From positions 62,001-126,000 of the forward strand of contig NZ_FOKB01000007.1 of NCBI RefSeq assembly GCF_900111895.1: a stretch of DNA of 64,000 nucleotides. The letters run 5' to 3'. The notes below the pieces were generated by a model that was not told the origin of the DNA, did not search any database, and was given only the letters and a program-made list of their open reading frames with translations. A program made the position numbers and the translations under genes. This DNA comes from Pseudomonas simiae. Lineage in GTDB: Bacteria > Pseudomonadota > Gammaproteobacteria > Pseudomonadales > Pseudomonadaceae. Numbering within the stretch: position 1 is the first letter of the stretch; every line of letters begins with the position of its first letter. Shown here one piece after another: positions 8,826-17,479 of the stretch.

Positions 8826-10520
8826 ATGCAAACCTGGCAACAGCTCTACAGCCCGCTCGGCAGCCTCGGCCTGTCCGCAATGGCGGCCGTTATTCCGATC
8901 GTATTCTTCTTCCTGGCCCTGGCCGTGTTTCGCCTCAAAGGCCACGTGGCGGGCAGCATTACCTTGGCGCTGTCGATCCTGGTCGCGATCTTCGCCTTCC
9001 AGATGCCGGTAGACATGGCATTGGCCGCCGCCGGTTATGGCTTTGCCTACGGTCTGTGGCCCATCGCGTGGATCATCGTCGCGGCGGTGTTCCTCTACAA
9101 ACTCACGGTCAAAAGCGGCCAGTTCGAAATCATCCGCAGCTCGGTCCTGTCGATCACTGACGACCAGCGCCTGCAAGTGCTATTGATCGGCTTCTGCTTC
9201 GGCGCCTTCCTGGAAGGTGCGGCCGGTTTCGGCGCCCCCGTGGCAATTACCGCTGCACTGCTGGTCGGCCTGGGCTTCAACCCGCTGTACGCCGCCGGCC
9301 TGTGCCTGATTGCAAACACCGCCCCCGTGGCCTTTGGGGCGCTGGGCATCCCGATCATCGTTGCAGGTCAGGTGACCGGCATTGACGCATTCAAGATCGG
9401 CGCCATGACTGGTCGCCAACTGCCGCTGCTGTCGTTGTTCGTACCGTTCTGGTTGGTGTTCATGATGGACGGCGTGCGCGGCGTGCGTGAAACCTGGCCA
9501 GCGGCACTGGTCGCCGGCTTGAGCTTTGCCATCACCCAGTACTTCACCTCCAACTTCATCGGCCCGGAACTGCCGGACATCACCTCGGCCCTGGCCAGCC
9601 TGATTTCCCTGACGCTGTTCCTGAAAGTCTGGCAACCCAAACGCACCGCAGGTGCCCAGATTGCCGGCGCCACCTCCAGCGCCGCAGTCACCGCCAGCGC
9701 AGGCGGTTTCGGTCTGCCGCGCAACACAATCGTTTCGCCCTACAGCCTCGGCCAGATTTTCAAGGCCTGGTCGCCGTTCCTGATTCTTACCGTACTGGTC
9801 ACTATCTGGACCCTCAAGCCGTTCAAGGCGATGTTTGCTGCCGGGGGCTCGATGTACAGCTGGGTGTTCAACTTCGCTATCCCGCACTTGGACCAACTGG
9901 TGATCAAAGTCGCGCCGATCGTAACCAACCCCACTGCGATCCCCGCCGTGTTCAAACTGGACCCGATTTCAGCGACCGGCACTGCGATTTTCTTCTCGGC
10001 GTTGATCTCGATGCTGGTACTGAAAATTGACATCAAGACTGGTCTTACCACTTTAAAAGAGACCTTCTACGAACTGCGCTGGCCGATCCTGTCGATTGGG
10101 ATGGTGTTGGCATTCGCATTCGTTACCAACTACTCCGGCATGTCTTCGACCATGGCGCTGGTACTGGCCGGCACGGGCGCAGCCTTCCCATTCTTCTCGC
10201 CTTTCCTTGGCTGGCTGGGTGTTTTCCTGACAGGCTCCGACACCTCGTCCAATGCCTTGTTCAGCTCCCTGCAAGCCACCACCGCGCATCAGATCGGCGT
10301 CAACGACACCTTGTTGGTCGCTGCCAACACCAGCGGCGGCGTTACCGGCAAGATGATCTCGCCGCAGTCCATCGCGGTGGCGTGCGCCGCTACCGGCCTG
10401 GTGGGCAAAGAATCCGACCTGTTCCGCTTTACTCTCAAGCACAGCCTGTTCTTTGCCACCATCGTCGGGCTGATCACCCTGGCCCAGGCTTACTGGTTCA
10501 CCGGTATGCTGGTGCACTAA
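8826..10520 (+). CDS. lldP: L-lactate permease LldP
   Basis: Inner-membrane lactate/H+ symporter of the LctP family (also takes D-lactate and glycolate). 564 aa from MQTWQQLYSPLGSLGLS, with 12 or more hydrophobic segments. Family motifs: GFCFGAFLEGAAGFGAPVAI near residue 120, and ANTSGGVTGKMISPQSIA near the C-terminus. Start chosen for family match; the frame is open further upstream through the operator. Under the lldR/operator unit and followed directly by dld. Confidence 0.96.
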   Translation: MQTWQQLYSPLGSLGLSAMAAVIPIVFFFLALAVFRLKGHVAGSITLALSILVAIFAFQMPVDMALAAAGYGFAYGLWPIAWIIVAAVFLYKLTVKSGQFEIIRSSVLSITDDQRLQVLLIGFCFGAFLEGAAGFGAPVAITAALLVGLGFNPLYAAGLCLIANTAPVAFGALGIPIIVAGQVTGIDAFKIGAMTGRQLPLLSLFVPFWLVFMMDGVRGVRETWPAALVAGLSFAITQYFTSNFIGPELPDITSALASLISLTLFLKVWQPKRTAGAQIAGATSSAAVTASAGGFGLPRNTIVSPYSLGQIFKAWSPFLILTVLVTIWTLKPFKAMFAAGGSMYSWVFNFAIPHLDQLVIKVAPIVTNPTAIPAVFKLDPISATGTAIFFSALISMLVLKIDIKTGLTTLKETFYELRWPILSIGMVLAFAFVTNYSGMSSTMALVLAGTGAAFPFFSPFLGWLGVFLTGSDTSSNALFSSLQATTAHQIGVNDTLLVAANTSGGVTGKMISPQSIAVACAATGLVGKESDLFRFTLKHSLFFATIVGLITLAQAYWFTGMLVH

Positions 10521-10546
10521 AACCTGCACGTAATAGGGTAAGAATC

Positions 10547-10570
10547 GACGCCGGACACGATTCCGGCGTC
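10547..10570 (+). other. Hairpin between lldP and dld
   Basis: GACGCCGG and CCGGCGTC form an 8-bp stem around an 8-nt loop in the 69-bp spacer. No T-run follows, so an mRNA-processing or partial attenuation role is more likely than full termination. It occupies the place where lldD is found in other Pseudomonas. Confidence 0.5.
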
Positions 10571-10589
10571 AGCTATTTCTGGAGGACCG

Positions 10590-13400
10590 ATGAGCCTGCC
10601 TGCTGCTTTCCTGAGCGACGTCGCACAACTGATCCCTAAAGATCGACGTTTCGACGACCCACTTTCCACCCTCGCTTTCGGCACTGACGCCAGCTTTTAC
10701 CGATTGATCCCACAGCTGGTGATCCGCGTGGAGTCAGAAGACGAAGTCGTTGCCTTGTTGCAATGGGCTCAGCGCGACCACGTAGCCGTGACCTTCCGCG
10801 CCGCCGGCACCAGCCTGTCCGGGCAGGCCATCAGCGACTCGGTGCTGATCGTGCTGGGGGACAACTGGAATGGCCGCGAGATTCGCGGGCAAGGCACGCA
10901 AATCCGTCTGCAGCCCGGCGTGATCGGCGCCCAGGCCAATGCGTGGCTGGCGCCGTTCGGGCGCAAGATCGGGCCGGACCCAGCGTCGATAAACGCCTGC
11001 AAGATCGGCGGCATCGTCGCCAACAATGCCAGCGGCATGTGCTGCGGCACGGCGCAGAACACTTACCACACCCTGGCCGGCATACGCTTGGTATTGGCTG
11101 ACGGCAGCCGCCTGGATACCGAAGACGCCACCAGCGTTAAGGCGTTCCGTGAACAACACGGTGCGCTGCTTGAGCGGCTGGCAACATTGGGTCGCGAGAC
11201 ACGGGCAAATGCCGAATTAGCCGCGAAAATTCGTCACAAATACCGTCTGAAAAACACCACCGGACTGTCGCTGAATGCCCTGGTGGACTTCGATGAGCCG
11301 CTGGATATCCTTAGCCATCTGCTGGTGGGTTCCGAGGGCACCCTGGGCTTTATCAGCGCGGTCACCTACGACACGGTGGTAGATCACCCGAATAAAGCGT
11401 CGGCGTTGATTGTGTTTCCAGATGTCGAAACCTGCTGCAACGCAGTCACCATCCTCAAAACCCAGCCGGTCTCGGCCGTCGAGCTGTTGGACCGACGCAG
11501 CATGCGCTCGGTACAGAACAAGCCAGGCATGCCCGCTTTCGTACAGCAACTCTCGGAAAATGCCTGCGCCCTGTTGATCGAATCCCGTGCAGCGTCGTCG
11601 TCCTTACTGCATGAGCAGTTGGCGCTCATCATGGCCTCCCTGGCCCAATTCCCGGTGGAAAAACAGGTCGACTTCACCGAAGACCCCACAGAGAACGCCC
11701 GCCTGTGGGCAATCCGCAAGGACACCTTCCCAGCTGTCGGCGCCGTGCGCAAAACCGGTACCACCGTGATCATCGAAGACGTGACCTTCCCGGTGGAGCA
11801 ACTGGCAATCGGCGTCAATCGCTTGATCGAATTGTTCGACAAACATCACTACGACGAAGCGATACTTTTCGGACACGCGCTGGAAGGCAATCTGCACTTC
11901 GTCTTCACCCAAGGCTTCAACAGTGCGGAAGAAGTCACACGCTATCAGGCGTTCATGGACGACGTGGCGCAATTGGTGGCCGTGGAGTTTGGTGGCTCGC
12001 TAAAAGCCGAACACGGCACCGGACGCAATATGGCGCCGTTCGTGGAGCTGGAATGGGGCAGCGACGCCTATCAATTGATGTGGCAACTCAAGCGCCTGCT
12101 TGACCCCAACGGCATTCTCAACCCGGACGTGGTGCTCAGCCAGGACCCGCAAATCCACCTCAAGCACCTCAAGCCGCTACCCGCCGCTGATGAGCTTGTG
12201 GATAAGTGCATCGAGTGCGGCTTCTGTGAACCGGTGTGCCCGTCGAAAGGCCTGACTTTGAGCCCGCGCCAACGCATCGTGATCTGGCGCGACATCCAGG
12301 CGAAAAAACGTGCCGGTGTCGACACCACTGAGTTGGAGGCGGCTTATCACTATCAAGGCATCGACACCTGCGCTGCCACCGGCCTCTGCGCTCAGCGCTG
12401 CCCGGTAGGAATCAATACCGGCGATCTGGTGAAAAAACTACGCAGCCGCGACGCTGACCGTACGAAAACCGCCGAATGGCTCGCCACCCATTTCTCCACC
12501 GCACTCCAAGGCGCGCGCTTCACCCTGCACGTGGCCAACGGCGCACGCATGCTGCTGGGCGCACCACGCCTGGCGAAGCTGTCGGCCAGCATGACCAAGC
12601 TGTCCAAGGGGCAAATCCCGCAGTGGACCGCCGCCATGCCCCAGCCAGAAAAAGCCATTCGTTTCAGCCCGGCGGTAACGGACGAGCGGCCGCGAGTGGT
12701 CTACCTGGCCGCCTGCGTCTCACGCGCCATGGGGCCGGCAGCGGGGGATAAGGAACAGATGTCGCTGTACGATAAAACCCGCAGCCTGTTGGAAAAAGCC
12801 GGTTACCAAGTCGTGTTCCCCGACAATCAGGACAGCCTGTGCTGTGGCCAGCCCTTCGCCTCCAAAGGCTACGCCGAACAAGCCGAACACAAGCGCCAGG
12901 AGCTGATTGGCGCCCTGCTCCACGCCAGCCGTGGCGGGCTCGACCCGATCTACTGCGACACCAGCCCTTGCACCCTGCGCCTGGTGCAGGACCTAGGCGA
13001 TACGCGCCTAGACCTGTATGACCCCGTGCGTTTCATCCGCACGCACCTGATGGACCGCCTCGACTTCACGCCCCAGGAAGCCCCCATCGCCGTTCACGTC
13101 ACCTGCAGCACGCAGCACCTGGGCGAAAGCCAGGCCCTGATCGACCTGGCACGGCGCTGCTCCAACACCGTGGTCATCCCCGAAGGCATTCATTGCTGCG
13201 GGTTTGCCGGTGACAAAGGCTTCACCACGCCGGAACTCAACGCCCACTCACTGCGCACCCTCAAGGACGCGGTGCAATATTGCAGCGAAGGCATCTCCAC
13301 CAGCCGCACTTGCGAGATCGGCCTGAGCCAGCATGGCGGCATCGATTATCACGGGCTGGTCTACTTGGTGGACCGTGTCACCCAGGCCCGCGCCCACTGA
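10590..13400 (+). CDS. dld: FAD/Fe-S D-lactate dehydrogenase (Dld-II/YdiJ type)
   Basis: 936 aa quinone-linked D-2-hydroxyacid dehydrogenase. An FAD_binding_4 (PCMH) domain is in about residues 40-210 (FRAAGTSLSGQA), an FAD-oxidase C domain to about 480 (EHGTGRNMAPFVELEWG), then two 4Fe-4S motifs (CIECGFCEPVCP; CAATGLCAQRCP). Two CCG domains close it (CCGQPFASKG and HCCGFAGDKGF). GGAGGA precedes the ATG. The neighbouring lldR-lldP fits D-lactate use; a D-2-hydroxyglutarate preference, as for YdiJ, cannot be excluded. The lldD gene that normally precedes it is missing. Confidence 0.9.
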   Translation: MSLPAAFLSDVAQLIPKDRRFDDPLSTLAFGTDASFYRLIPQLVIRVESEDEVVALLQWAQRDHVAVTFRAAGTSLSGQAISDSVLIVLGDNWNGREIRGQGTQIRLQPGVIGAQANAWLAPFGRKIGPDPASINACKIGGIVANNASGMCCGTAQNTYHTLAGIRLVLADGSRLDTEDATSVKAFREQHGALLERLATLGRETRANAELAAKIRHKYRLKNTTGLSLNALVDFDEPLDILSHLLVGSEGTLGFISAVTYDTVVDHPNKASALIVFPDVETCCNAVTILKTQPVSAVELLDRRSMRSVQNKPGMPAFVQQLSENACALLIESRAASSSLLHEQLALIMASLAQFPVEKQVDFTEDPTENARLWAIRKDTFPAVGAVRKTGTTVIIEDVTFPVEQLAIGVNRLIELFDKHHYDEAILFGHALEGNLHFVFTQGFNSAEEVTRYQAFMDDVAQLVAVEFGGSLKAEHGTGRNMAPFVELEWGSDAYQLMWQLKRLLDPNGILNPDVVLSQDPQIHLKHLKPLPAADELVDKCIECGFCEPVCPSKGLTLSPRQRIVIWRDIQAKKRAGVDTTELEAAYHYQGIDTCAATGLCAQRCPVGINTGDLVKKLRSRDADRTKTAEWLATHFSTALQGARFTLHVANGARMLLGAPRLAKLSASMTKLSKGQIPQWTAAMPQPEKAIRFSPAVTDERPRVVYLAACVSRAMGPAAGDKEQMSLYDKTRSLLEKAGYQVVFPDNQDSLCCGQPFASKGYAEQAEHKRQELIGALLHASRGGLDPIYCDTSPCTLRLVQDLGDTRLDLYDPVRFIRTHLMDRLDFTPQEAPIAVHVTCSTQHLGESQALIDLARRCSNTVVIPEGIHCCGFAGDKGFTTPELNAHSLRTLKDAVQYCSEGISTSRTCEIGLSQHGGIDYHGLVYLVDRVTQARAH

Positions 13401-13551
13401 TCCTGAAGAAATGATCCTGCAAAAAAAACAGAACCCCTGCGTGCCGGCGTAGTCATCTGCATAGGCCTCGACAAACGAGGCTCATCAGTGATGTCGCTGG
13501 CAGCCCCTGAACGCCAGCAGCGTCGAGCCCTTTTGCGCAAGGAGATACCCT

Positions 13552-13830
13552 ATGAAGCGTTCCGCTCTTGCTGGCTTGTTCATTACCGCTGCGATGCTGG
13601 CTTCCCCTGTGTTCGCTGCGGGCGAGCCCGATCTGTGCAAAATCAATCTGGACAAAATCAACAACGGTAAAGCGCTGCTCGCCACTGACACCAGCGGCAA
13701 AAGCGGCGAAATAGACACTGCCGTCTCCCAAGCCAAAGCGGCCCACGCCGCCGGCGATGACAAAAAGTGCATCGAGATCACCTCGAAGGCGCTGCAAGAC
13801 CTGCAGAACAGCGAAAAAGGCGGCCAATAG
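13552..13830 (+). CDS. Small secreted hypothetical protein
   Basis: 92 aa with a Sec signal peptide (MKRSALAGLFITAAMLASPVFAA). The mature part of about 70 aa is Lys/Ala/Asp-rich, likely helical, and has two Cys (DLCKIN and KKCIEI), possibly a disulfide. No function recognised. AAGGAG upstream of the ATG and the strong hairpin right after the stop support a real monocistronic gene. Confidence 0.75.
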   Translation: MKRSALAGLFITAAMLASPVFAAGEPDLCKINLDKINNGKALLATDTSGKSGEIDTAVSQAKAAHAAGDDKKCIEITSKALQDLQNSEKGGQ

Positions 13831-13838
13831 GCCGCTCA

Positions 13839-13876
13839 GTCACGGAAGGCAAACCTTCGGGTTGGCCTTCCGTGAC
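13839..13876 (+). terminator. Terminator hairpin before ssrA
   Basis: GTCACGGAAGGC (13839-13850) pairs perfectly with GCCTTCCGTGAC (13865-13876). An inner AACC/GGTT pairing is closed by a TTCG tetraloop. The stem is long and stable but the T-run is poor; it insulates ssrA from the upstream gene. Confidence 0.75.
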
Positions 13877-13934
13877 GGTTTGGCGTACACTGCACAGGCT
13901 TGTCACTCACTATGAAACAACGAGTTACAAGCAC

Positions 13935-14331
13935 GGGGCCGTTTAGGATTCGACGCCGGTTGCGAAACTTTAGGTGCATGCCGAGTTGGTAACAGAACTC
14001 GTAAATCCACTGTTGCAACTTCTTATAGTTGCCAATGACGAAAACTACGGCCAGGAATTCGCTCTCGCTGCGTAAGCAGCCTTAGCCCTGAGCTTCTGGT
14101 ACCTTCGGGTCCAGCAATCACCAGGGGATGTCTGTAAACCCAAAGTGATTGTCATATAGAACAGAATCGCCGTGCAGTACGTTGTGGACGAAGCGGCTAA
14201 AACTTACACAACTCGCCCAAAGCACCCTGCCCTTCGGGTCGCTGAGGGTTAACTTAATAGAAACGGCTACGCATGTAGTACCGACAGCGGAGTACTGGCG
14301 GACGGGGGTTCAAATCCCCCCGGCTCCACCA
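13935..14331 (+). ncRNA. ssrA: tmRNA (ssrA)
   Basis: Transfer-messenger RNA that rescues stalled ribosomes with SmpB. About 397 nt. The 5' GGGGCCG pairs with CGGCTCC at the 3' end, including the G3-U pair read by alanyl-tRNA synthetase; the T-arm holds GGTTCAAATCC and CCA is encoded (14329-14331). The tag frame starts at GCC 14031 and reads ANDENYGQEFALAA, stop TAA at 14073-14075. The 3' end is the attachment site of the genomic island that follows. Confidence 0.97.
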
Positions 14332-14342
14332 TTTCATCATCT

Positions 14343-14368
14343 AAAGACGTCCACGGACGTCTTTTTTT
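14343..14368 (+). terminator. ssrA terminator (copy at island left end)
   Basis: AAAGACGTCC and GGACGTCTTT around AC, followed by a T-run. A near-identical hairpin (44679-44706) with matching downstream sequence lies at the right end of the island. This copy was therefore probably brought by the element, and the right one is the ancestral ssrA terminator. Confidence 0.85.
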
Positions 14369-14441
14369 GTGCCTGAAATCCAGTAAATACGGGGGTTTCA
14401 TGGCTATCGGGGGCTTTCCAGGTTTTTTGAGTTCCAGGCGG

Positions 14442-14497
14442 TTTGGTATTCCCAATGGTATTCCCGACTCCCCGGCGCTAATCTTGGGAATACCAAA
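14442..14497. repeat. Left integrase arm-type sites
   Basis: GGTATTCCC at 14445-14453 and 14457-14465 (12 bp apart, direct), plus an inverted copy. The 14-mer TTTGGTATTCCCAA (14442-14455) is perfectly repeated in reverse at 14484-14497. They sit just before the integrase gene. The same core with the same 12-bp period recurs near the right end, as expected of arm-binding sites. Confidence 0.7.
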
Positions 14498-14518
14498 AGG
14501 TGTCATGGAGTACTTCTC

Positions 14519-15775
14519 ATGTGCGCTCAAACCACCCGCCTCTCCGACCGCCAGCTCAAGGCGGTCAAACCGAAAGACAAGGATTACGTCCTCACGGATG
14601 GCGACGGGCTCCAGCTGCGAGTCAGGGTCAATCGCTCAATGCAGTGGAATTTCAACTACCGGCATCCCGTCACCAAGAATCGAATCAACATGGCACTCGG
14701 CTCTTATCCCGAGGTTTCTCTTGCGCAAGCCAGGAAGAAAACCGTTGAGGCCAGAGAACTGCTTGCACAGGGCATCGACCCCAAAGCTCAACGCAATGAG
14801 CTGCTGGAAGCCAAACGAGCGGAAACGGAGCACACGTTCGAGAACGTCGCTACCGCCTGGTTCGAACTGAAGAAGGACTCGGTCACGCCAGCGTATGCCG
14901 AAGACATCTGGCGCTCGCTCACACTGCATGTATTTCCAACCATGAGATCAACGCCGTTATCGGAAGTGAATGCCCCGATGGTCATTAAGCTCCTTCGCCC
15001 GATTGAGGCCAAAGGTAGTCTCGAGACAGTGAAGCGGGTGAGCCAGCGTCTTAACGAGATCATGACCTACGGAGTCAATTCCGGAATGATCTTCGCCAAC
15101 CCTCTCAGCGGCATTAGAGCGGTGTTCAAGAAACCCAAGAAAGAGAACATGGCCGCGCTACCACCTGATGAGCTTCCGGAGCTCATGATGGAAATCGCGA
15201 ACGCCAGCATCAAGCGGACGACCCGTTGCCTTATCGAATGGCAGCTTCATACCATGACCCGCCCCTCCGAAGCAGCGACCGCCCGATGGGCAGATATCGA
15301 CTTCGACAAACGCATCTGGACAATCCCTGCAGAGCGAATGAAAAAGCGTCGTCCGCACATAATCCCGCTTACCGAACATGCACTTTCGTTATTGGATACG
15401 CTTAAGCCCCATAGCGGCCACAGGGAATATGTGTTCCCGTCAGATAGAAACCCGCGCACCCACGCGAATAGCCAGACAGCCAATATGGCGTTGAAAAGAA
15501 TGGGCTTTCAGGACCGCTTGGTCAGCCACGGCATGCGCTCCATGGCCAGCACAATCCTGAACGAGCATGGATGGGATCCGGAACTGATCGAAGTCGCGCT
15601 GGCGCATGTCGACAAGGACGAAGTTCGGAGCGCCTACAACCGGGCGGATTACATTGAACGTCGGCGCCCGATGATGGCCTGGTGGAGTGAACATATCCAG
15701 AAAGCGGCTACCGGCAGCCTGTCAGCGTCGGCCATCAATCAAACCAGGGACCGCAAGGTGGTGCCGATACGCTGA
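14519..15775 (+). CDS. P4-type site-specific tyrosine integrase
   Basis: 418 aa integrase of the P4/CP4 family, which inserts islands into tRNA and tmRNA genes. N-terminal DUF4102 arm-binding domain (LSDRQLKAVKPKDKDYVLTDGDGLQLRV). Central SAM-like core-binding domain at about 100-190. The catalytic domain shows the Arg in TMTRPSEAATARW, HGMRSMASTILN (H-x-x-R) and the Tyr in SAYNRADYIERRRPMM. Located 188 bp after ssrA and transcribed away from it, as for ssrA-specific integrases. The ATG at 14519 follows GGAG. Confidence 0.95.
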   Translation: MCAQTTRLSDRQLKAVKPKDKDYVLTDGDGLQLRVRVNRSMQWNFNYRHPVTKNRINMALGSYPEVSLAQARKKTVEARELLAQGIDPKAQRNELLEAKRAETEHTFENVATAWFELKKDSVTPAYAEDIWRSLTLHVFPTMRSTPLSEVNAPMVIKLLRPIEAKGSLETVKRVSQRLNEIMTYGVNSGMIFANPLSGIRAVFKKPKKENMAALPPDELPELMMEIANASIKRTTRCLIEWQLHTMTRPSEAATARWADIDFDKRIWTIPAERMKKRRPHIIPLTEHALSLLDTLKPHSGHREYVFPSDRNPRTHANSQTANMALKRMGFQDRLVSHGMRSMASTILNEHGWDPELIEVALAHVDKDEVRSAYNRADYIERRRPMMAWWSEHIQKAATGSLSASAINQTRDRKVVPIR

Positions 15776-15834
15776 CATCACGGCGACAGCTCATGCCATC
15801 CGTGTAGTGGAGCTTGCCAGCGCTCCTTCGGCCA

Positions 15835-15879
15835 AGCCCCTGAGTATAGGAAGGCTCCGCATTCCCATACTCAGGGGCT
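15835..15879. terminator. Terminator hairpin after integrase
   Basis: AGCCCCTGAGTAT (15835-15847) pairs perfectly over 13 bp with ATACTCAGGGGCT (15867-15879), with a 19-nt loop. It lies between the integrase (+) and the convergent recombinase operon (-). No clear T-run. Confidence 0.6.
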
Positions 15880-15895
15880 CACGCTTAAAGGCCTA

Positions 15896-16165
15896 TCAGG
15901 CAACCACGGCTTTTGCCTTTCTAAGGCGGATCAACCCTGCTGTTAACTCGTAGTAGTAGACGGTAGCTGGAGCTGAGCATCGCAGGTAGTGCTCCAGAAA
16001 CCATCTCACGTGCTTTTCTCTCCAGGACCAGGGAGTCGCGCAACCCCAGCGATCACGAATCACCTCGTGCATGCTTTCTGCTTGCCTGATGTGCCGCTGC
16101 CGCGTGGCATGCGCACCTTTGAGCACAGGGCTCAGAAACAACGCTATATCGAACTCAGACGTCAT
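15896..16165 (-). CDS. Small protein of island recombinase operon
   Basis: 89 aa, MTSEFDIALFLSPVLKG start. Basic and aromatic (RWFLEHYLRC; RLRKAKAVV). The segment after residue 25, with HEVIRDRWGCATPWSWREKH, looks like a short helical nucleic-acid-binding or recombinase-core segment, but no family is recognised. Its start overlaps the end of the preceding recombinase by 4 bp (ATGA), so it is the last gene of a tightly coupled four-gene operon. Confidence 0.65.
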   Translation of the reverse strand: MTSEFDIALFLSPVLKGAHATRQRHIRQAESMHEVIRDRWGCATPWSWREKHVRWFLEHYLRCSAPATVYYYELTAGLIRLRKAKAVVA

Positions 16166-17142
16166 CGCCGACCTCCGATGTAGGCACTCACCACATCGAT
16201 GCGGTTATGCCCCAACTCGTGGCTGATCTGCTGTCGCGCCCGCAGATCAAGCTCTCGATCTTCGCGATGAACACGAACGCCATTTACAGGTGCAGGAAAG
16301 CCGGTCATCTGCTTATAGCGCTCACAGGCGTAAGCCGCCCGCAGCTCATGAAAGCCTTTCAATCCATGTTCATGCAGGAGGTCCCGTGCCGGTCGCACAA
16401 CTAATTGCATAAACTCTTTGTAGCTCTCGTTGGGAGCCAACAGGTTCCGACTGCAACTGGGTGAAGCCTTCCAGGCCCTATCCAAGGCGCCATGGATCTG
16501 ATCAGTGACCGCGATCCAACGCGGTGCTGACGCGCCTGATCGGCCGCCTTTGGTGCCGTCTTGGATGTTGATCTTGCCCAGTTGCCGCGCCTCACGTTGC
16601 AGTCGGGGCAGGTCCGCCAAGATCGCTTCACGCAGACGCATACCAGTCTCCCGGGCCAGATGTACAATTGCGGCCACTCGTTGCTGACTTCGCTCTGACA
16701 GCGCGCGCGCGATCAATTCGATCTGAGCACGATCTTGGCCTTGCGGAGCCTCCCCCCGTACGCTTGAGCGCTGCAAACCCAGCGCCTTGCTTGGACTGGA
16801 GATTTTGACGTACTGATCACCGCGCAGCGCAGCCATCGTTCGGCTCACGCTGGACAGTCGGTTCTGCGCGGTGGCAATGCCGATGTTGCCCTGATCAACC
16901 TGCTCACGTACATACGTGGCGTACCGCATGAGGATCTCACGGTCGATCTGTCGCGCGTCATTGAGTCCCGGACCTTCATCGGATCGACACCAATTTACGA
17001 AGGCCTGCCACCGATCGCTATGGGCTTTGACGGTAGCAAAATGGCCATCGCCAAATAGATCTTTCAGTGCTTGCGGTCCGGCATAGCTGAGCTGGCGACC
17101 AAAGCCAAAATTACGACCCGCTCGCTTATCGACCCGAGCCAT
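16162..17142 (-). CDS. Second tyrosine recombinase / integrase-domain protein
   Basis: 326 aa. SAM-like N-terminal domain (about 40-130, SDRWQAFVNWCR). A catalytic-like domain follows with the Arg in ETGMRLREAILADLPRL, HELRAAYACER and a C-terminal HELGHNRIDVVSAYIG holding a candidate Tyr. It is thus a possibly active recombinase distinct from the P4 integrase. Start MARVDKRAGRNFGFG was chosen for AGGAGCAGGAAAA just upstream; it overlaps the previous gene by 17 bp. Similar integrase-domain proteins are common in Pseudomonas islands. Confidence 0.8.
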   Translation of the reverse strand: MARVDKRAGRNFGFGRQLSYAGPQALKDLFGDGHFATVKAHSDRWQAFVNWCRSDEGPGLNDARQIDREILMRYATYVREQVDQGNIGIATAQNRLSSVSRTMAALRGDQYVKISSPSKALGLQRSSVRGEAPQGQDRAQIELIARALSERSQQRVAAIVHLARETGMRLREAILADLPRLQREARQLGKINIQDGTKGGRSGASAPRWIAVTDQIHGALDRAWKASPSCSRNLLAPNESYKEFMQLVVRPARDLLHEHGLKGFHELRAAYACERYKQMTGFPAPVNGVRVHREDRELDLRARQQISHELGHNRIDVVSAYIGGRR

Positions 17143-17479
17143 TTTCCTGCTCCTGATCGACTGCCGCGAGCTCATAAAAAAGGGCTCGCCAGTGTGCATT
17201 CACAATAGCGAACTGGGCCCAATCAGTCGGGCGAAAACACAGCGTGTTGCCGGCGACGTATAGATGCGCGCCCTCCTTTTTCAACCATTGGATGATGGCT
17301 ATCGTCGAGGTGCTAGCTTTACGGGTGATGGCGACATCTGCGACACCGGCGACAACCCTTGCCTTGTCTGGCTTTGAGCGTGGCGACAAAGTGGCGACAC
17401 TCGCGGCGACAAACCGCACTTTCGGTTCATTTTGGCGCTGAGCCAGATGGTTACGCAGCGCTTCATCAAGATTGAACAT
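17126..17479 (-). CDS. Island hypothetical protein with Val-Ala-rich repeat segment
   Basis: 117 aa from MFNLDEALRNHLAQRQNEP. A middle part of short VA-containing repeats (VAASVATLSPRS; VVAGVADVAIT) separates it from a C-terminal part (IIQWLKKEGAHLYVAGNTLCF). No known family recognised. The repeats come from DNA-level copies of GGCGACA; two blocks of this DNA recur inverted at 19627-19693. Overlaps the YfjI-like gene by 14 bp and the recombinase by 17 bp, so it belongs to the same operon. Confidence 0.7.
   Translation of the reverse strand: MFNLDEALRNHLAQRQNEPKVRFVAASVATLSPRSKPDKARVVAGVADVAITRKASTSTIAIIQWLKKEGAHLYVAGNTLCFRPTDWAQFAIVNAHWRALFYELAAVDQEQENGSGR
17342..17399 (+). repeat. GGCGACA repeat block, inverted partner of 19627-19693
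   Basis: Several GGCGACA copies within about 80 bp (17329-17411). A 15-nt block (17342-17356) and a 24-nt block (17376-17399) recur exactly, in reverse orientation and the same relative order, at 19679-19693 and 19627-19650. Confidence 0.8.

Noticed and set aside
17326..17411. GGCGACA cluster as a CRISPR array
   Set aside because: Repeat units are 7-10 nt with no uniform spacers, one copy is within a coding gene, and no cas genes are present.
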